In this document: positions 17,807 to 26,766 of the stretch, one piece after another
Numbering within the stretch: the first letter of the stretch is position 1
How the letters are laid out: the number at the start of each line of letters is the position of its first letter
Assembly (NCBI GenBank): GCA_050293315.1
Contig: JBNKMS010000013.1
Span: forward strand, 1-57,322
Origin: CBFDBF01 sp050293315
GTDB lineage: Bacteria > Pseudomonadota > Gammaproteobacteria > Chromatiales > Chromatiaceae
Direction of reading: 5' to 3'
DNA: 57,322 nucleotides
The notes under the pieces: model-generated
Told to the model about the DNA's origin: nothing
Seen by the model: only the letters and a program-made list of their open reading frames with translations
Databases searched by the model: none
Made by a program: the position numbers and the translations under genes

Positions 17807-18333
17807 ATATGTAGACGCCGTAACTCTGAGTCTAGTTCACTCTGCTCCCAAAATTCGTTAAATAGATTGATATATTTCCCGCTCTCCAGGGTAGCCTTGA
17901 ATCTGGCAGTGCCCACATAGCGGTCGTAGAGACCCCACTGCAGGAATCCGCTGTCATCTACCAGCATGAAGTTCTCGTTGTGGTCGATATGGTCGGGATG
18001 GGGTCTGTGGATCTCTATCCTGCTTGTGAGACGTCGCCATAGCGGGATGATCAGGTGCCCCTCCCGCTGTACCCGTTCGTTGTTCTGCAACAGGATCCGG
18101 ACCCGGCTGTAGCGGCTGCGGATGGCGAGCTGTTTCAGCGCCTCAATGAAGGGTTGGCAGTTGTAGATGGGGGCATCCAGATCGTAACTCAGGATATCGA
18201 GCTGCCGTCTGCCCTGCTGCAGCATGTGGATGGCGGCCTGACGGTACTCCTCAGGGCCGTGCAGTGCGATAGTGCCGGCGCTCTCTCCCAGTACGCCCTG
18301 TTTAATTGCAGACAGGGTATCCGGTTCGACCAT
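17803..18333 (-). CDS. PLD-like DUF7931-type protein
   Basis: A 176-residue cytosolic protein resembling one phospholipase-D-like unit: LDILSYDLDAPIYN, RVRILLQNNERVQREGHLI, EIHRPH and NFMLVDDSGFLQW. The classic HxKxxxxD motif is absent, so it is probably not a PLD catalyst. Similar proteins (I believe DUF7931) occur near acetyltransferase or purine genes in gammaproteobacteria. Its ATG follows the purB TGA directly, and its own stop overlaps the next start, so three genes are translationally linked. Confidence 0.65.
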   Translation of the reverse strand: MVEPDTLSAIKQGVLGESAGTIALHGPEEYRQAAIHMLQQGRRQLDILSYDLDAPIYNCQPFIEALKQLAIRSRYSRVRILLQNNERVQREGHLIIPLWRRLTSRIEIHRPHPDHIDHNENFMLVDDSGFLQWGLYDRYVGTARFKATLESGKYINLFNEFWEQSELDSELRRLHI

Positions 18334-19698
18334 TCAGATATTCTTGGCCTGCTCTGCGGCGTTGCCGGTGTAGCCGGCCGGGGTCAGTTCACGCAGCTGC
18401 TGTTTCACCTCTTGCGGCAGCTCCAGCTTGTCGACAAACTCCTGCAGCGCCTCTTGGGTGATGCGTTGACCGCGGGTCAGCTCCTTCAGTTTCTCGTAGG
18501 GCTGCTCAATCCCGTAGCGGCGCATGACTGTCTGGATCGGCTCTGCCAGCACCTCCCAGTTGGCATCCAGATCGGCCGCCAGGCTGGCGCTGTCCACCTC
18601 TAGTTTGGAGATCCCCTTGAGTAGAGACTGCAGGGCGATGCTGCTGTGGGCGAAACCGACCCCGAGGTTACGGATGACCGTAGAGTCGGTCAGGTCACGC
18701 TGCCAGCGGGAGATCGGCAGCTTTGCCGCCAGGTGGCCAAACAGGGCGTTGGCGATCCCCAGATTACCTTCGGCATTCTCGAAGTCTATAGGGTTGACCT
18801 TGTGTGGCATGGTGGAGGAGCCGACCTCACCGGCCACGGTCTTCTGTTTGAAGTGGCCTATGGAGATGTAGCTCCAGATATCGCGGCAGAGATCGAGCAG
18901 TATGGTGTTGCAGCGGGCAGTGGCATCGAACAGCTCTGCCATATAGTCGTGCGGTTCGATCTGGATGGTGTAGGGGTTCCACTCCAGTCCCAGCGACTGT
19001 ACGAATTGCTGTGCCAGCTCTGGCCACTCAACCTGCGGATAGGCAGTCAGGTGGGCGTTGTAGTTGCCGACTGCGCCGTTGATCTTACCGAGGATAGCGA
19101 CGGCAGCGATCTGTTCTCTCTGCCGCTGCAGACGGTAGGCCACATTTGCCATCTCTTTACCCAGGGTGGTGGGGGAGGCGGGCTGTCCATGGGTACGCGA
19201 GAGCATCGGCTGCTCTGCCTGTTGCCGCGCCATCCCCTTGAGCGAGTCGATCACCTCGTCCAGCTGCGACAGCAGTTGCTCCCGCCCCTGTAGCAGCATC
19301 AGGCCGTGGGATAGATTATTGATGTCCTCTGAGGTGCAGGCGAAGTGGATGAATTCACTGATCGCCTCTAGCTCCTGATTACCTGCTATCCGCTCCTTCA
19401 GAAAATACTCTACCGCCTTTACGTCGTGGTTGGTGGTGCGCTCAATCTCCTTGACCTTTTGGGCATCCTCCAGGCTGAAGCTGGCAGCGATCTCATCCAG
19501 GAGCTTGGTTGCTTCCTTACTTAGTGGCGGGACCTCCTTGATCTCAGCGTGCCGCGCCAGGGTCTGTAGCCAGCGTACCTCAACCAGCACCCGCTGTTGA
19601 ATGAGACCAAACTCACTGAATATTGGGCGTAGGGGTGCACTCTTGCTGCCATAACGGCCATCTACCGGGGAGATGGCGGTGAGTTGAGATAATTCCAT
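18334..19698 (-). CDS. purB: Adenylosuccinate lyase
   Basis: Splits SAICAR and adenylosuccinate in purine synthesis. The fumarase/aspartase superfamily signature SSTMPHKVNP is intact, as are TSEDINN and SRTHGQPA. The start at 19698 (MELSQLTAISPVDGRYG) fits the proteobacterial family and gives 454 residues; an in-frame upstream ATG at 19743 adds 15 unlikely residues. Head gene of a three-gene minus-strand operon and divergent from the amidotransferase. Confidence 0.96.
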   Translation of the reverse strand: MELSQLTAISPVDGRYGSKSAPLRPIFSEFGLIQQRVLVEVRWLQTLARHAEIKEVPPLSKEATKLLDEIAASFSLEDAQKVKEIERTTNHDVKAVEYFLKERIAGNQELEAISEFIHFACTSEDINNLSHGLMLLQGREQLLSQLDEVIDSLKGMARQQAEQPMLSRTHGQPASPTTLGKEMANVAYRLQRQREQIAAVAILGKINGAVGNYNAHLTAYPQVEWPELAQQFVQSLGLEWNPYTIQIEPHDYMAELFDATARCNTILLDLCRDIWSYISIGHFKQKTVAGEVGSSTMPHKVNPIDFENAEGNLGIANALFGHLAAKLPISRWQRDLTDSTVIRNLGVGFAHSSIALQSLLKGISKLEVDSASLAADLDANWEVLAEPIQTVMRRYGIEQPYEKLKELTRGQRITQEALQEFVDKLELPQEVKQQLRELTPAGYTGNAAEQAKNI

Positions 19699-19821
19699 AT
19701 TCGCTGTCCGCTGCTGTCTGTTGACGAAGGGATCATTATACACGCTGTTGCCTTTGTGGCGGCCACTGTAGGCGCAGGAATTTTATTTCGTATCGTCCGG
19801 CTTAACATTTACAATGGGGTG

Positions 19822-20526
19822 ATGCGAGCACACTACCTACAACATGTCCCCTTTGAAGGGCTCGGCAGCATCGAACCCTCCCTGAGGGCGGCCGGATATG
19901 AGATTACACGTACGGAGCTATTTGAGTCAGGCGTATTTCCAGCGATGGATGCGATAGATCTGCTGGTGGTCATGGGTGGACCCATGAGCGTCAATGACAC
20001 GGACGAGTTTCCCTGGTTGCTGGAGGAGAGGGAGTTTATCCGCGCCGCGATTGAGGCCGGTAAACCGGTGCTGGGTATCTGTCTGGGGGCACAGCTTATA
20101 GCCGCTGCCATGGGGGGCAGGGTATACCCGAATCGGGTCAAGGAGATCGGCTGGTTCCCGCTGCAGGGACTGCCCGCAGATGACCATGCAGGGTTCAGCT
20201 TTCCACCACTGCTGCAGGTGTTTCACTGGCACGGCGAGACCTTTGAGCTGCCGGCAGGGGCGAGGCTCCTGGCAAGCAGTGAGGGGTGTGTCAATCAGGC
20301 TTTTCAGTTGGGGAGGGCGGTCATCGGCCTGCAGTTCCATCTGGAGACCACGCCGGAGTCGGCGCAGGCGATCGTGTCCAACTGTCGGGATGAACTGGTG
20401 CCGGCGCAATATGTGCAGACGGAGGAGGAGATCATGGCGGCCGGGGCAGATAGCTACCGGGAGATCAATCGGGTTATGGACGGGTTGCTCCGATATCTCC
20501 AGCAGAACCACTACTGTCCCATTTAG
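19822..20526 (+). CDS. Class I glutamine amidotransferase-like protein
   Basis: A 234-residue GATase1 protein of the stand-alone, GuaA-like type. The nucleophile Cys87 is in GICLGAQL, and the His173/Glu175 pair in LQFHLE, so the triad is complete. It lacks a synthetase domain. Such proteins hydrolyse glutamine or gamma-glutamyl compounds; the substrate here is unknown. The ATG at 19822 is used because the family starts at MRAHYLQH; the GTG at 19756 would add 22 residues. Divergent from purB. Confidence 0.85.
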   Translation: MRAHYLQHVPFEGLGSIEPSLRAAGYEITRTELFESGVFPAMDAIDLLVVMGGPMSVNDTDEFPWLLEEREFIRAAIEAGKPVLGICLGAQLIAAAMGGRVYPNRVKEIGWFPLQGLPADDHAGFSFPPLLQVFHWHGETFELPAGARLLASSEGCVNQAFQLGRAVIGLQFHLETTPESAQAIVSNCRDELVPAQYVQTEEEIMAAGADSYREINRVMDGLLRYLQQNHYCPI

Positions 20527-20604
20527 TTTACCGTGTAAGGCTGCAATTCCTTATATCGCTTAGCTCTATTGCGGGTTTGCTGGTATTTGAGACATGAAAA
20601 CCAA

Positions 20605-20740
20605 AAACTGAGCGTCCCTTCCACCCTCCGGGTACCGAGGTCCCTTTGGGAGAAGGACAGGATGAGGGGATCAATAAAATCAAAGCCTTAGCTTTTAGAC
20701 CCCCTCACCCTAACCCTCTCCCGGAGGGAGAGGGGATTAT
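20605..20740. repeat. C-rich dispersed repeats between amidotransferase and symporter
   Basis: This ~300-bp gap holds no gene. It contains GGGTACCGAGGTCCCT (20629-20644), also found at 15577-15595, then AGGACAGGATGAGGGGAT, and CCCCTCACCCTAACC leading into a 9-bp hairpin CCCTCTCCC-GGA-GGGAGAGGG (20714-20734). Confidence 0.6.
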
Positions 20741-20827
20741 GTGGGACAGCAATGCAGCAGAACACCCTTTAGATAGCCTCTCACTGCTGTAGACTATGCA
20801 CTTTGATCTCCAGACAGGACCCTCGCC

Positions 20828-22291
20828 TTGAGTGATAACAGCATATCCCTGATCGATGCCGCTATTGTGGTCATCTACATCCTGGCCACTACCGGCTTCG
20901 GTTCATGGTTTGTAAAACGTAGCGACACTATGGATGGCTTTACCCTGGCGGGCAGGTTGATCCCGGGCTGGGCGATCGGGCTTTCACTGCTGGCAACCTA
21001 TCTCAGTAGCATCAGCTTTCTCGCCAACCCGGGTAAGAGTTACGCCTCGGACTGGCGACCATTTGTGTTCTCCCTTACCCTGCCGTTTGCGGTCTGGATC
21101 GCCGCCAGATGGTTTGTGCCACACTATCGCAGGGAGGTGAAGACCACCGCCTATGAGTATCTGGAGCAGCGCTTCGGGGTGTGGGCCAGACTCTATATGG
21201 GTAGTGCCTATATCCTGCTGCAGATCGGCCGTTTTGCGGTGGTGCTCTATCTCACTGCCTTGGCGCTGGCGGCACTGCTCAATATCGAGATCATCACCCT
21301 GATCCTGATACTTGGGGTGTTGACCATCATCTATACGCTGTTGGGTGGCTTTGCCGCGGTCATCTGGACGGATGTGGTGCAATCGGTGGTGCTGTTTCTT
21401 GGTGGGCTGCTCTGTCTGTTCATACTGATCAACAACATGCCGGGAGGTTGGGAGCAGTTTGAGTCGGCCGTGGTGATGCATAATAAAATGAAGCTGGGCA
21501 GCATGGAGTTTGATCTGGTTATCCAGGGATTCTGGGTGATCTTTATCTTCGGTATCGTCGAGAATCTAAAGAACTTCTCAGTCGATCAAAACTATGTGCA
21601 GCGCTTTCTCTCAGCCCCGAGTGAGGCCGAGGCGCAGCGATCACTCTGGTTGGGTGGCATGTTGTATATACCGGTCTCCGCGCTGTTCTTTCTTATCGGT
21701 ACCGCGCTGTTTGTCTTCTACCTGGTTCCCCCGGCAGATCTCCCGGCCAAGGCCGATCAGGTCTTTCCCTACTTTATTGTGCACGAGCTGCCTACTGGGA
21801 TTGTCGGTCTGGTAATAGCAGGGGTGCTGGCCGCCGGTATGAGCACGCTCGATTCATCGCTGAATAGCTCTGCTACGGTATGGACGGTGGATTTCTATCG
21901 ACGTCTGTTCAATCCGGGCGCCTCCGATGCACGACAACTCAGGGTGATCCGCACCGCCACCGCACTGATTGGGGTGGTTGCAACCCTGGCCAGTCTGGTG
22001 ATGATCAACGCCAAGACGGCACTGGATGTGTGGTGGAAGCTATCGGCCATCTTCGGTGGAGGTATGTTGGGCCTGTTTCTGCTGGCGTTCATCTGTAAGA
22101 AACTGGCATCGAGAGATGCGGCTATCGCTACTGTCATTGGGGTGCTGTTTATCGCCTGGGCCACCGCATCAAAGGTCTGGTTCACAGATGTTGCCTGGGG
22201 CTTCCCTCTGCACACCATGATGGTTGGGGTATGCGGTACCTTGGTGGTAGTGGTTGCTGGGGTTCTACTGAGTGTGGTCAGGGCTAGGTAA
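20828..22291 (+). CDS. Sodium:solute symporter (SSS/SLC5 family)
   Basis: A 487-residue inner-membrane transporter with about 13 hydrophobic segments. Family features include SLLATYLSSISFLANPGKSY, TTAYEYLEQRFG and GLVIAGVLAAGMSTLDSSLNS. These proteins import a solute with Na+, but the substrate cannot be told; some SLC5-like members act on sugars, acids or inositol. The start is the TTG at 20828 (MSDNSISL), preceded by an AGGA. Its last 8 bp overlap the convergent mnmA. Confidence 0.85.
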   Translation: MSDNSISLIDAAIVVIYILATTGFGSWFVKRSDTMDGFTLAGRLIPGWAIGLSLLATYLSSISFLANPGKSYASDWRPFVFSLTLPFAVWIAARWFVPHYRREVKTTAYEYLEQRFGVWARLYMGSAYILLQIGRFAVVLYLTALALAALLNIEIITLILILGVLTIIYTLLGGFAAVIWTDVVQSVVLFLGGLLCLFILINNMPGGWEQFESAVVMHNKMKLGSMEFDLVIQGFWVIFIFGIVENLKNFSVDQNYVQRFLSAPSEAEAQRSLWLGGMLYIPVSALFFLIGTALFVFYLVPPADLPAKADQVFPYFIVHELPTGIVGLVIAGVLAAGMSTLDSSLNSSATVWTVDFYRRLFNPGASDARQLRVIRTATALIGVVATLASLVMINAKTALDVWWKLSAIFGGGMLGLFLLAFICKKLASRDAAIATVIGVLFIAWATASKVWFTDVAWGFPLHTMMVGVCGTLVVVVAGVLLSVVRAR

Positions 22292-23360
22292 TTACCGCAC
22301 CACCCAGACACTCACCGCCACTATAGAAGACGACTGATTGCCCCGGGGTGATCGCCCGCTGCGGCTGCTCGAAATGGACCTGACAGAGGTCGTCCTGAAG
22401 CGACCGGATGGTGCACTCCTGTAGCGTCTGGCGGTGACGGATGCGGGCCTGACACTGGAACGGGAGTGGAGGCTGCTGACCAGATATCCAGTGCAACTGA
22501 TTGCCATGCAGCTCACTGCTCAGAAGCAGCGGGTGGTCATGTTCTTGGGCGACGATCAAGCGGTTGTTCTCCAGATCTTTGGCGACCACAAACCACGGGA
22601 TCTCCGGTCTGCCGGCGACACCGCCGATACCGAGGCCCTTACGCTGTCCCAGGGTGTAGTACATCAGCCCCTGATGTTCGCCTATCTGCTCTCCCTCGGT
22701 GGTCTCAATCTGGCCGGGCTGGGCCGGTAGATAGCGGCTGAGAAACTCAGAGAATTTACGTTCACCGATAAAACATATTCCGGTGCTGTCTCCCTTGTCG
22801 TGGATGTGGAGTTGCGCCTCCTCAGCCAGCCGGCGAACCTCGCTCTTTTGCAGATTGGCCAGGGGAAAGACGGCGTGGGCAAGCTGCTGCTGGTTCAGCA
22901 GATGCAGGAAATAGGTCTGGTCCTTCTCCTCATCCCAACACTGTAACAGGTGGTGACTGCCGTCGGCATCGCTTCTGACCCTGGCGTAGTGGCCGGTCGC
23001 GATATGGTGGGCGCCAAGCCCCAATGCATGCTCCAGAAACGCCTTGAATTTAATCTCCCGGTTGCAGATTACGTCTGGATTGGGGGTGCGGCCGGCCCGA
23101 TATTCGTCCAGGAAGTGGGCGAACACCCGGTCCCAATACTCGGCTGAGAAGTTGACGCGGTGCAGGGGTATGTTTAGCTGGTCCGCCACCCTCTGTGCAT
23201 CTGCCAGGTCCTCAGCGGCGGAACAGTGCTGTTCAGTGTCATCCTCCTCCCAGTTCTTCATGAACAGACCCTCCACCTCCCAGCCCTGTTGCAACAGGAG
23301 TAGGGCGGCGACCGAGGAGTCGACACCACCAGACATTCCGACGATTATCTTGTTTGGCAT
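22284..23360 (-). CDS. mnmA: tRNA-specific 2-thiouridylase MnmA
   Basis: Thiolates U34 of tRNA Lys, Glu and Gln using ATP and sulfur relayed by the Tus system. The PP-loop GMSGGVDSSVAA, the first catalytic Cys in NPDVICNREIKF and the second in STGICFIGERKF are all present. 358 residues is normal. Its 3' end overlaps the symporter gene by 8 bp, and it follows the exported hydrolase-like gene by 14 bp, so those two are probably cotranscribed. Confidence 0.96.
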   Translation of the reverse strand: MPNKIIVGMSGGVDSSVAALLLLQQGWEVEGLFMKNWEEDDTEQHCSAAEDLADAQRVADQLNIPLHRVNFSAEYWDRVFAHFLDEYRAGRTPNPDVICNREIKFKAFLEHALGLGAHHIATGHYARVRSDADGSHHLLQCWDEEKDQTYFLHLLNQQQLAHAVFPLANLQKSEVRRLAEEAQLHIHDKGDSTGICFIGERKFSEFLSRYLPAQPGQIETTEGEQIGEHQGLMYYTLGQRKGLGIGGVAGRPEIPWFVVAKDLENNRLIVAQEHDHPLLLSSELHGNQLHWISGQQPPLPFQCQARIRHRQTLQECTIRSLQDDLCQVHFEQPQRAITPGQSVVFYSGGECLGGAVIT

Positions 23361-23374
23361 GGGGGATGGGGTTG

Positions 23375-24004
23375 TTACCCTTTGAACCCGGGAGGTTTCC
23401 AGCCATCACTCCACTTATCTAGTGGCAGGATGACGGGGGGTACGCCGTTATCGAAGAACCAGGAGTCCACGGCCCATTTTTTCTTGCTCCCTTTTTCGCT
23501 GATTACCGCCGTGGTGTGGGGCCAGCCACCAAAGATCAGGAAACCACGGGTCTTGCGATCTTCCACCTGGTGCCAGTGCAGCAGCCCATCCTGCTGCATC
23601 ATGCGCATATAGGTGGTGGTATTGGTGGACTCATCGACACAATCCATCTGATCTCCATCCGCGCTTATCCCCTGGAGGTTGCCGCCCTTGTCGTTGGAGG
23701 TGCCGATCTTCTCTCCCACAATAACCTCCATTCGGGCTACCGCCTTGGCTATGAGTTGGCGCTCCTCGGCACTACTGCTGGCCCCAGGTTGGAAGATGGC
23801 GCGTATCTCCTCCCATTCTACGGCGTCGATTGAGAGTTCAGCAATCGCCTGACAGGTGTGCCGGTAGCAGACATCAAACTGCTGGGGAGTAGGGGTGTCG
23901 CTCGGCGGGCTGTATGGTTGGATAATATCCACGGCCATGGCCAGTCCCGGTAGCAGTGTCAGGGTTAAGATGGTTACGAGTGTTCGCAGGGTGTAGTCGG
24001 TCAT
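23375..24004 (-). CDS. Exported protein with possible Cys-His-Asp hydrolase core
   Basis: Not confidently assigned. Starting at 24004 gives 209 residues with a signal peptide (TLVTILTLTLLPGLAMA). The pattern Cys122 in QMDCVDEST, His163 in GWPHTTAV and Asp180 in WAVDSWFFDNG has the order and spacing of papain/transglutaminase-like folds. A Cys46/Cys51 pair (CYRHTC) may form a disulfide. An upstream in-frame start at 24088 would put 28 polar residues before the signal peptide and is less likely. Located directly upstream of mnmA. Confidence 0.6.
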   Translation of the reverse strand: MTDYTLRTLVTILTLTLLPGLAMAVDIIQPYSPPSDTPTPQQFDVCYRHTCQAIAELSIDAVEWEEIRAIFQPGASSSAEERQLIAKAVARMEVIVGEKIGTSNDKGGNLQGISADGDQMDCVDESTNTTTYMRMMQQDGLLHWHQVEDRKTRGFLIFGGWPHTTAVISEKGSKKKWAVDSWFFDNGVPPVILPLDKWSDGWKPPGFKG

Positions 24005-24117
24005 GTCAACGTTGGTTACAGGATCTATATTAGGCCTAATAGTGCTATTCAAATATGTATTACCTTCGGCTATCCGCCGGTATGGCACTATTATAGAGAT
24101 TTGCTGACGAAAGAGAT

Positions 24118-24147
24118 AACCCTGGTCGTTGGGGTTGACCAGGGGTT
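24118..24147 (-). terminator. Weak hairpin downstream of the diguanylate cyclase gene
   Basis: AACCCTGGTC (24118-24127) pairs with GACCAGGGGTT (24137-24147) around a 9-nt loop, with one bulged G. The following minus-strand sequence is only moderately T-rich, so termination is possible but unproven. Confidence 0.35.
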
Positions 24148-24187
24148 GGTTAAGATCTGCTGAGGATGGTGTGATCTAAAGGAGGCG

Positions 24188-25135
24188 TTATTCCGTGGCT
24201 ACTACCCGATTGCGCCCCTCTTTTTTGGCCTGGTAGAGGGCCTTGTCGACGCGCTCGAATACCTGCTCGGCATCCTCTTCGTCCCACAATGAGACCACCC
24301 CAAAGCTGGCGGTCATTCTGATGTCCTGGTCCAGATCCGGGCGTAGTCGCTCAATATCCTGACGCATGCGTTCGGCCAACAGAGCGGCGCCATCCAGGTC
24401 GGTATTGTTTAGGGTTACCAGAAACTCCTCTCCACCATAACGGAAGACCAGATCAGACTCACGGATGGTCTCTTGAGCGCACTGTGCTGCTGCCCGCAGT
24501 GCCTGATCACCATACAGATGTCCATAACGGTCGTTGATCTTCTTGAAATGGTCCAGATCAATCATAATGAACGATAGTGGCGTATTATGGCGTCGGGCCA
24601 GGTTGATCTCGCGTCTTACCGCACTCTCCATTGCCACCCTGTTCTTGATCCCGGTCACAGGATCGGTACTGGCTGATTGCAACGCCTTTTGATACAGCAG
24701 GGTGTTACGCAGCGGGTAGAGCAGGGCTGAGAGCAGGTTCTCAGTGGTAATCAACTCCTGCCGAGTGAACGGAGCATCGCGATAAAATGTTGCACCGCCC
24801 AGGTGCTCCCCGGCCACTGTCAGCTCATAGCCGCAGCTGTGGGGTGCCTCATTACCGAGCCTTATCTCTATATTCAGGTTGTCAAATATATAGTACAGGC
24901 CATCAAATTTGAGGTGTCTGCCAAGCTCGCTGGAGAAGAGGGCTATCAGCTCATTTATCTCCAGGGTTGTCTGCAGGAGACCCGACAGCTCCAACATCTT
25001 GGGCGTAAGCTTTTGGCGCTCCTTTGCCTTGCCGTCTACCACCGCTGGTGAGACGTCTGACGTGCCTTTTTGGCTGCTAGAGAGCCTGACTGTCTGTCCA
25101 TTCATCCTCTTATTCTCCTGTTCTACGATATTCAC
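24188..25135 (-). CDS. Diguanylate cyclase (GGDEF domain)
   Basis: Makes cyclic di-GMP from two GTP. The C-terminal GGDEF domain has an intact active site RYGGEEF and an RxxD inhibitory site (RESD) five residues before it, so product feedback is expected. DLDHFKKINDRYGH, the metal and GTP site, is also complete. The N-terminal ~150 residues look like a GAF-type soluble sensor without membrane segments; the ligand is unknown. 315 residues. A single gene between mnmA's operon and yciK. Confidence 0.92.
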   Translation of the reverse strand: MNIVEQENKRMNGQTVRLSSSQKGTSDVSPAVVDGKAKERQKLTPKMLELSGLLQTTLEINELIALFSSELGRHLKFDGLYYIFDNLNIEIRLGNEAPHSCGYELTVAGEHLGGATFYRDAPFTRQELITTENLLSALLYPLRNTLLYQKALQSASTDPVTGIKNRVAMESAVRREINLARRHNTPLSFIMIDLDHFKKINDRYGHLYGDQALRAAAQCAQETIRESDLVFRYGGEEFLVTLNNTDLDGAALLAERMRQDIERLRPDLDQDIRMTASFGVVSLWDEEDAEQVFERVDKALYQAKKEGRNRVVATE

Positions 25136-25264
25136 AGTATTATGCTCTGCTAAAAACGTGCCATAAATTATTATTCCATATAATACAATAAGTTACGATA
25201 GCTTGTTACAGCCGTACAGGAGCATTGGCATGTTTTTGACGCTGTTTTCAAGGGTAGAGGGGCA

Positions 25265-26029
25265 CTATTTTGCCGTGTTGCCGCTCTCCTCCGCTGTAAA
25301 TGCCTCTCCATGCGCCTCTCCTATGCTATCTGGACCCATAAGCCAGAGATAGAGAGGCATAATGCTCTCCGCCGTCTTGACCGTCATTGGCTTCTCTCCC
25401 GGATAGGCGGTAGCACGCAGATTGGTGCGTATCGGGCCTGGATCTATGCTGTTTACCCGGATGGAGCTGTTTTCCTCTAACTCGTCGGCCAGTATCTGCA
25501 TCAACCCCTCCAGTCCAAACTTAGAGACACCATAGGCGCCCCAATAGGCCTTGCCACGCCTTCCTACCGAGTCCGAGGTGAAGAGTATGGAGGCATCTTT
25601 GGCCTTGCGTAGCAGTGGCAGGCAGGCCTGGGTCAGAATGAATGGCGCATTCAGGTTGACCTGCATGACCTTTAACCAGGTCTCAGGATCATAGTCATCG
25701 ATGCGGCCCAGCAGTGGTAGGGCGGCGGCATTGTGCAGTATCCCCTCGAGTGACCCAAACTCCTCCTCCAGCTTTTGTGCTAGCTCCTGGTAGTGCTGTG
25801 GTGTGGCCCCCTCCAGGTTCATCGGGTAGATGGCCAGCTGTGCCCCTCCGGCCTCCTCAATGGCGTCATATACCTGCTCAAGTTTGGATAGGGTGCGGCC
25901 CAGCAGGACGACGGTCGCGCCGTGGGCGGCTAAGCTCTCCGCAGCGACCCGGCCGATGCCATCACCGGCCCCGGTCACCAGGATGGTGCGGTCCTGTAGC
26001 AGATCTTTAGATGGTTGGTAATCGTGCAT
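25265..26029 (-). CDS. yciK: Short-chain dehydrogenase, YciK family
   Basis: An NAD(P)-dependent SDR of 254 residues. The cofactor motif TGAGDGIG, NAAALP and the catalytic YxxxK in YGVSKFG are present. The substrate of YciK is not established. The start at 26029 (MHDYQPSKDLL) matches the family; the ATG at 26080 would run into gph. It follows gph by 38 bp in the conserved ubiG-gph-yciK order. Confidence 0.9.
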   Translation of the reverse strand: MHDYQPSKDLLQDRTILVTGAGDGIGRVAAESLAAHGATVVLLGRTLSKLEQVYDAIEEAGGAQLAIYPMNLEGATPQHYQELAQKLEEEFGSLEGILHNAAALPLLGRIDDYDPETWLKVMQVNLNAPFILTQACLPLLRKAKDASILFTSDSVGRRGKAYWGAYGVSKFGLEGLMQILADELEENSSIRVNSIDPGPIRTNLRATAYPGEKPMTVKTAESIMPLYLWLMGPDSIGEAHGEAFTAEESGNTAK

Positions 26030-26067
26030 AAATATTGGTTGTCTCTTGTTCGTCTGAAGGCTAAATA

Positions 26068-26766
26068 CTACTCCACGCATTGCGTCGGTTCGATACCAAC
26101 CCAGCGCAGGATATCCGCCGGCTGCTCAATCATGCCATCGGCCTGCCACTCTGCAGGTCTGTCATCGCTACCCAGATAGCCGAACATAGCTATCAAAGTG
26201 GCGGTTCCGGCATTTCTTCCTGCCTCTATGTCGCGTTTCGCATCCCCAACGTAGATGCACTCTGCCGGGGTACTGCCAACCTCACGGCAGGCGTGGAGAA
26301 TCGGCTGCGGGTGCGGCTTGCTGTAGCTGGTGGTATCACCACTGACTATAGAGTCTGCACGTTGGCTCAGTCCCAGATGCTGCATCAGGGGATCGGTCAG
26401 CCATGCAGGCTTATTGGTGACCACACCCCAGCGCAGGTCGTGCTGTTCCAATTGCTGCAGCAGTTCAGCCATGCCGGGGAATAGGGTGGTATGGCGGCCG
26501 TTATCGACGCTGTAGAGCTGCAGCAGCTCCTGGCGCAGCGGTTCAAACTCACTATTCTCTGGTTCCAGATCGAAGCCGAAGCGAATCAGGGCGGCCGCAC
26601 CGTGGGAGACATGGCTCTTAATCTGTTCCAGTGACAGTGGTTCACGCCCGTGACGTTCCAGTGTCAGGTTGAGAGCAATGGCAAGGTCTGGTGCGGTATC
26701 CGCCAGGGTGCCATCCAGGTCAAACAGGACGGCCCTATAGCCGTTGCCTGGGGCGTGTTTAGCCAT
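26068..26766 (-). CDS. gph: Phosphoglycolate / MurNAc-6-phosphate phosphatase (Gph/MupP)
   Basis: A HAD-superfamily phosphatase of 232 residues with nucleophile motif FDLDGTLADT, motif II TNKPAW and motif IV GDAKRDIEAG. The equivalent Pseudomonas gene in the same order encodes MupP, which recycles cell-wall muramic acid, so either substrate is possible. The start at 26766 overlaps the ubiG stop by 8 bp, showing translational coupling; the ATG at 26802 would extend further into ubiG and adds no HAD sequence. Confidence 0.9.
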   Translation of the reverse strand: MAKHAPGNGYRAVLFDLDGTLADTAPDLAIALNLTLERHGREPLSLEQIKSHVSHGAAALIRFGFDLEPENSEFEPLRQELLQLYSVDNGRHTTLFPGMAELLQQLEQHDLRWGVVTNKPAWLTDPLMQHLGLSQRADSIVSGDTTSYSKPHPQPILHACREVGSTPAECIYVGDAKRDIEAGRNAGTATLIAMFGYLGSDDRPAEWQADGMIEQPADILRWVGIEPTQCVE

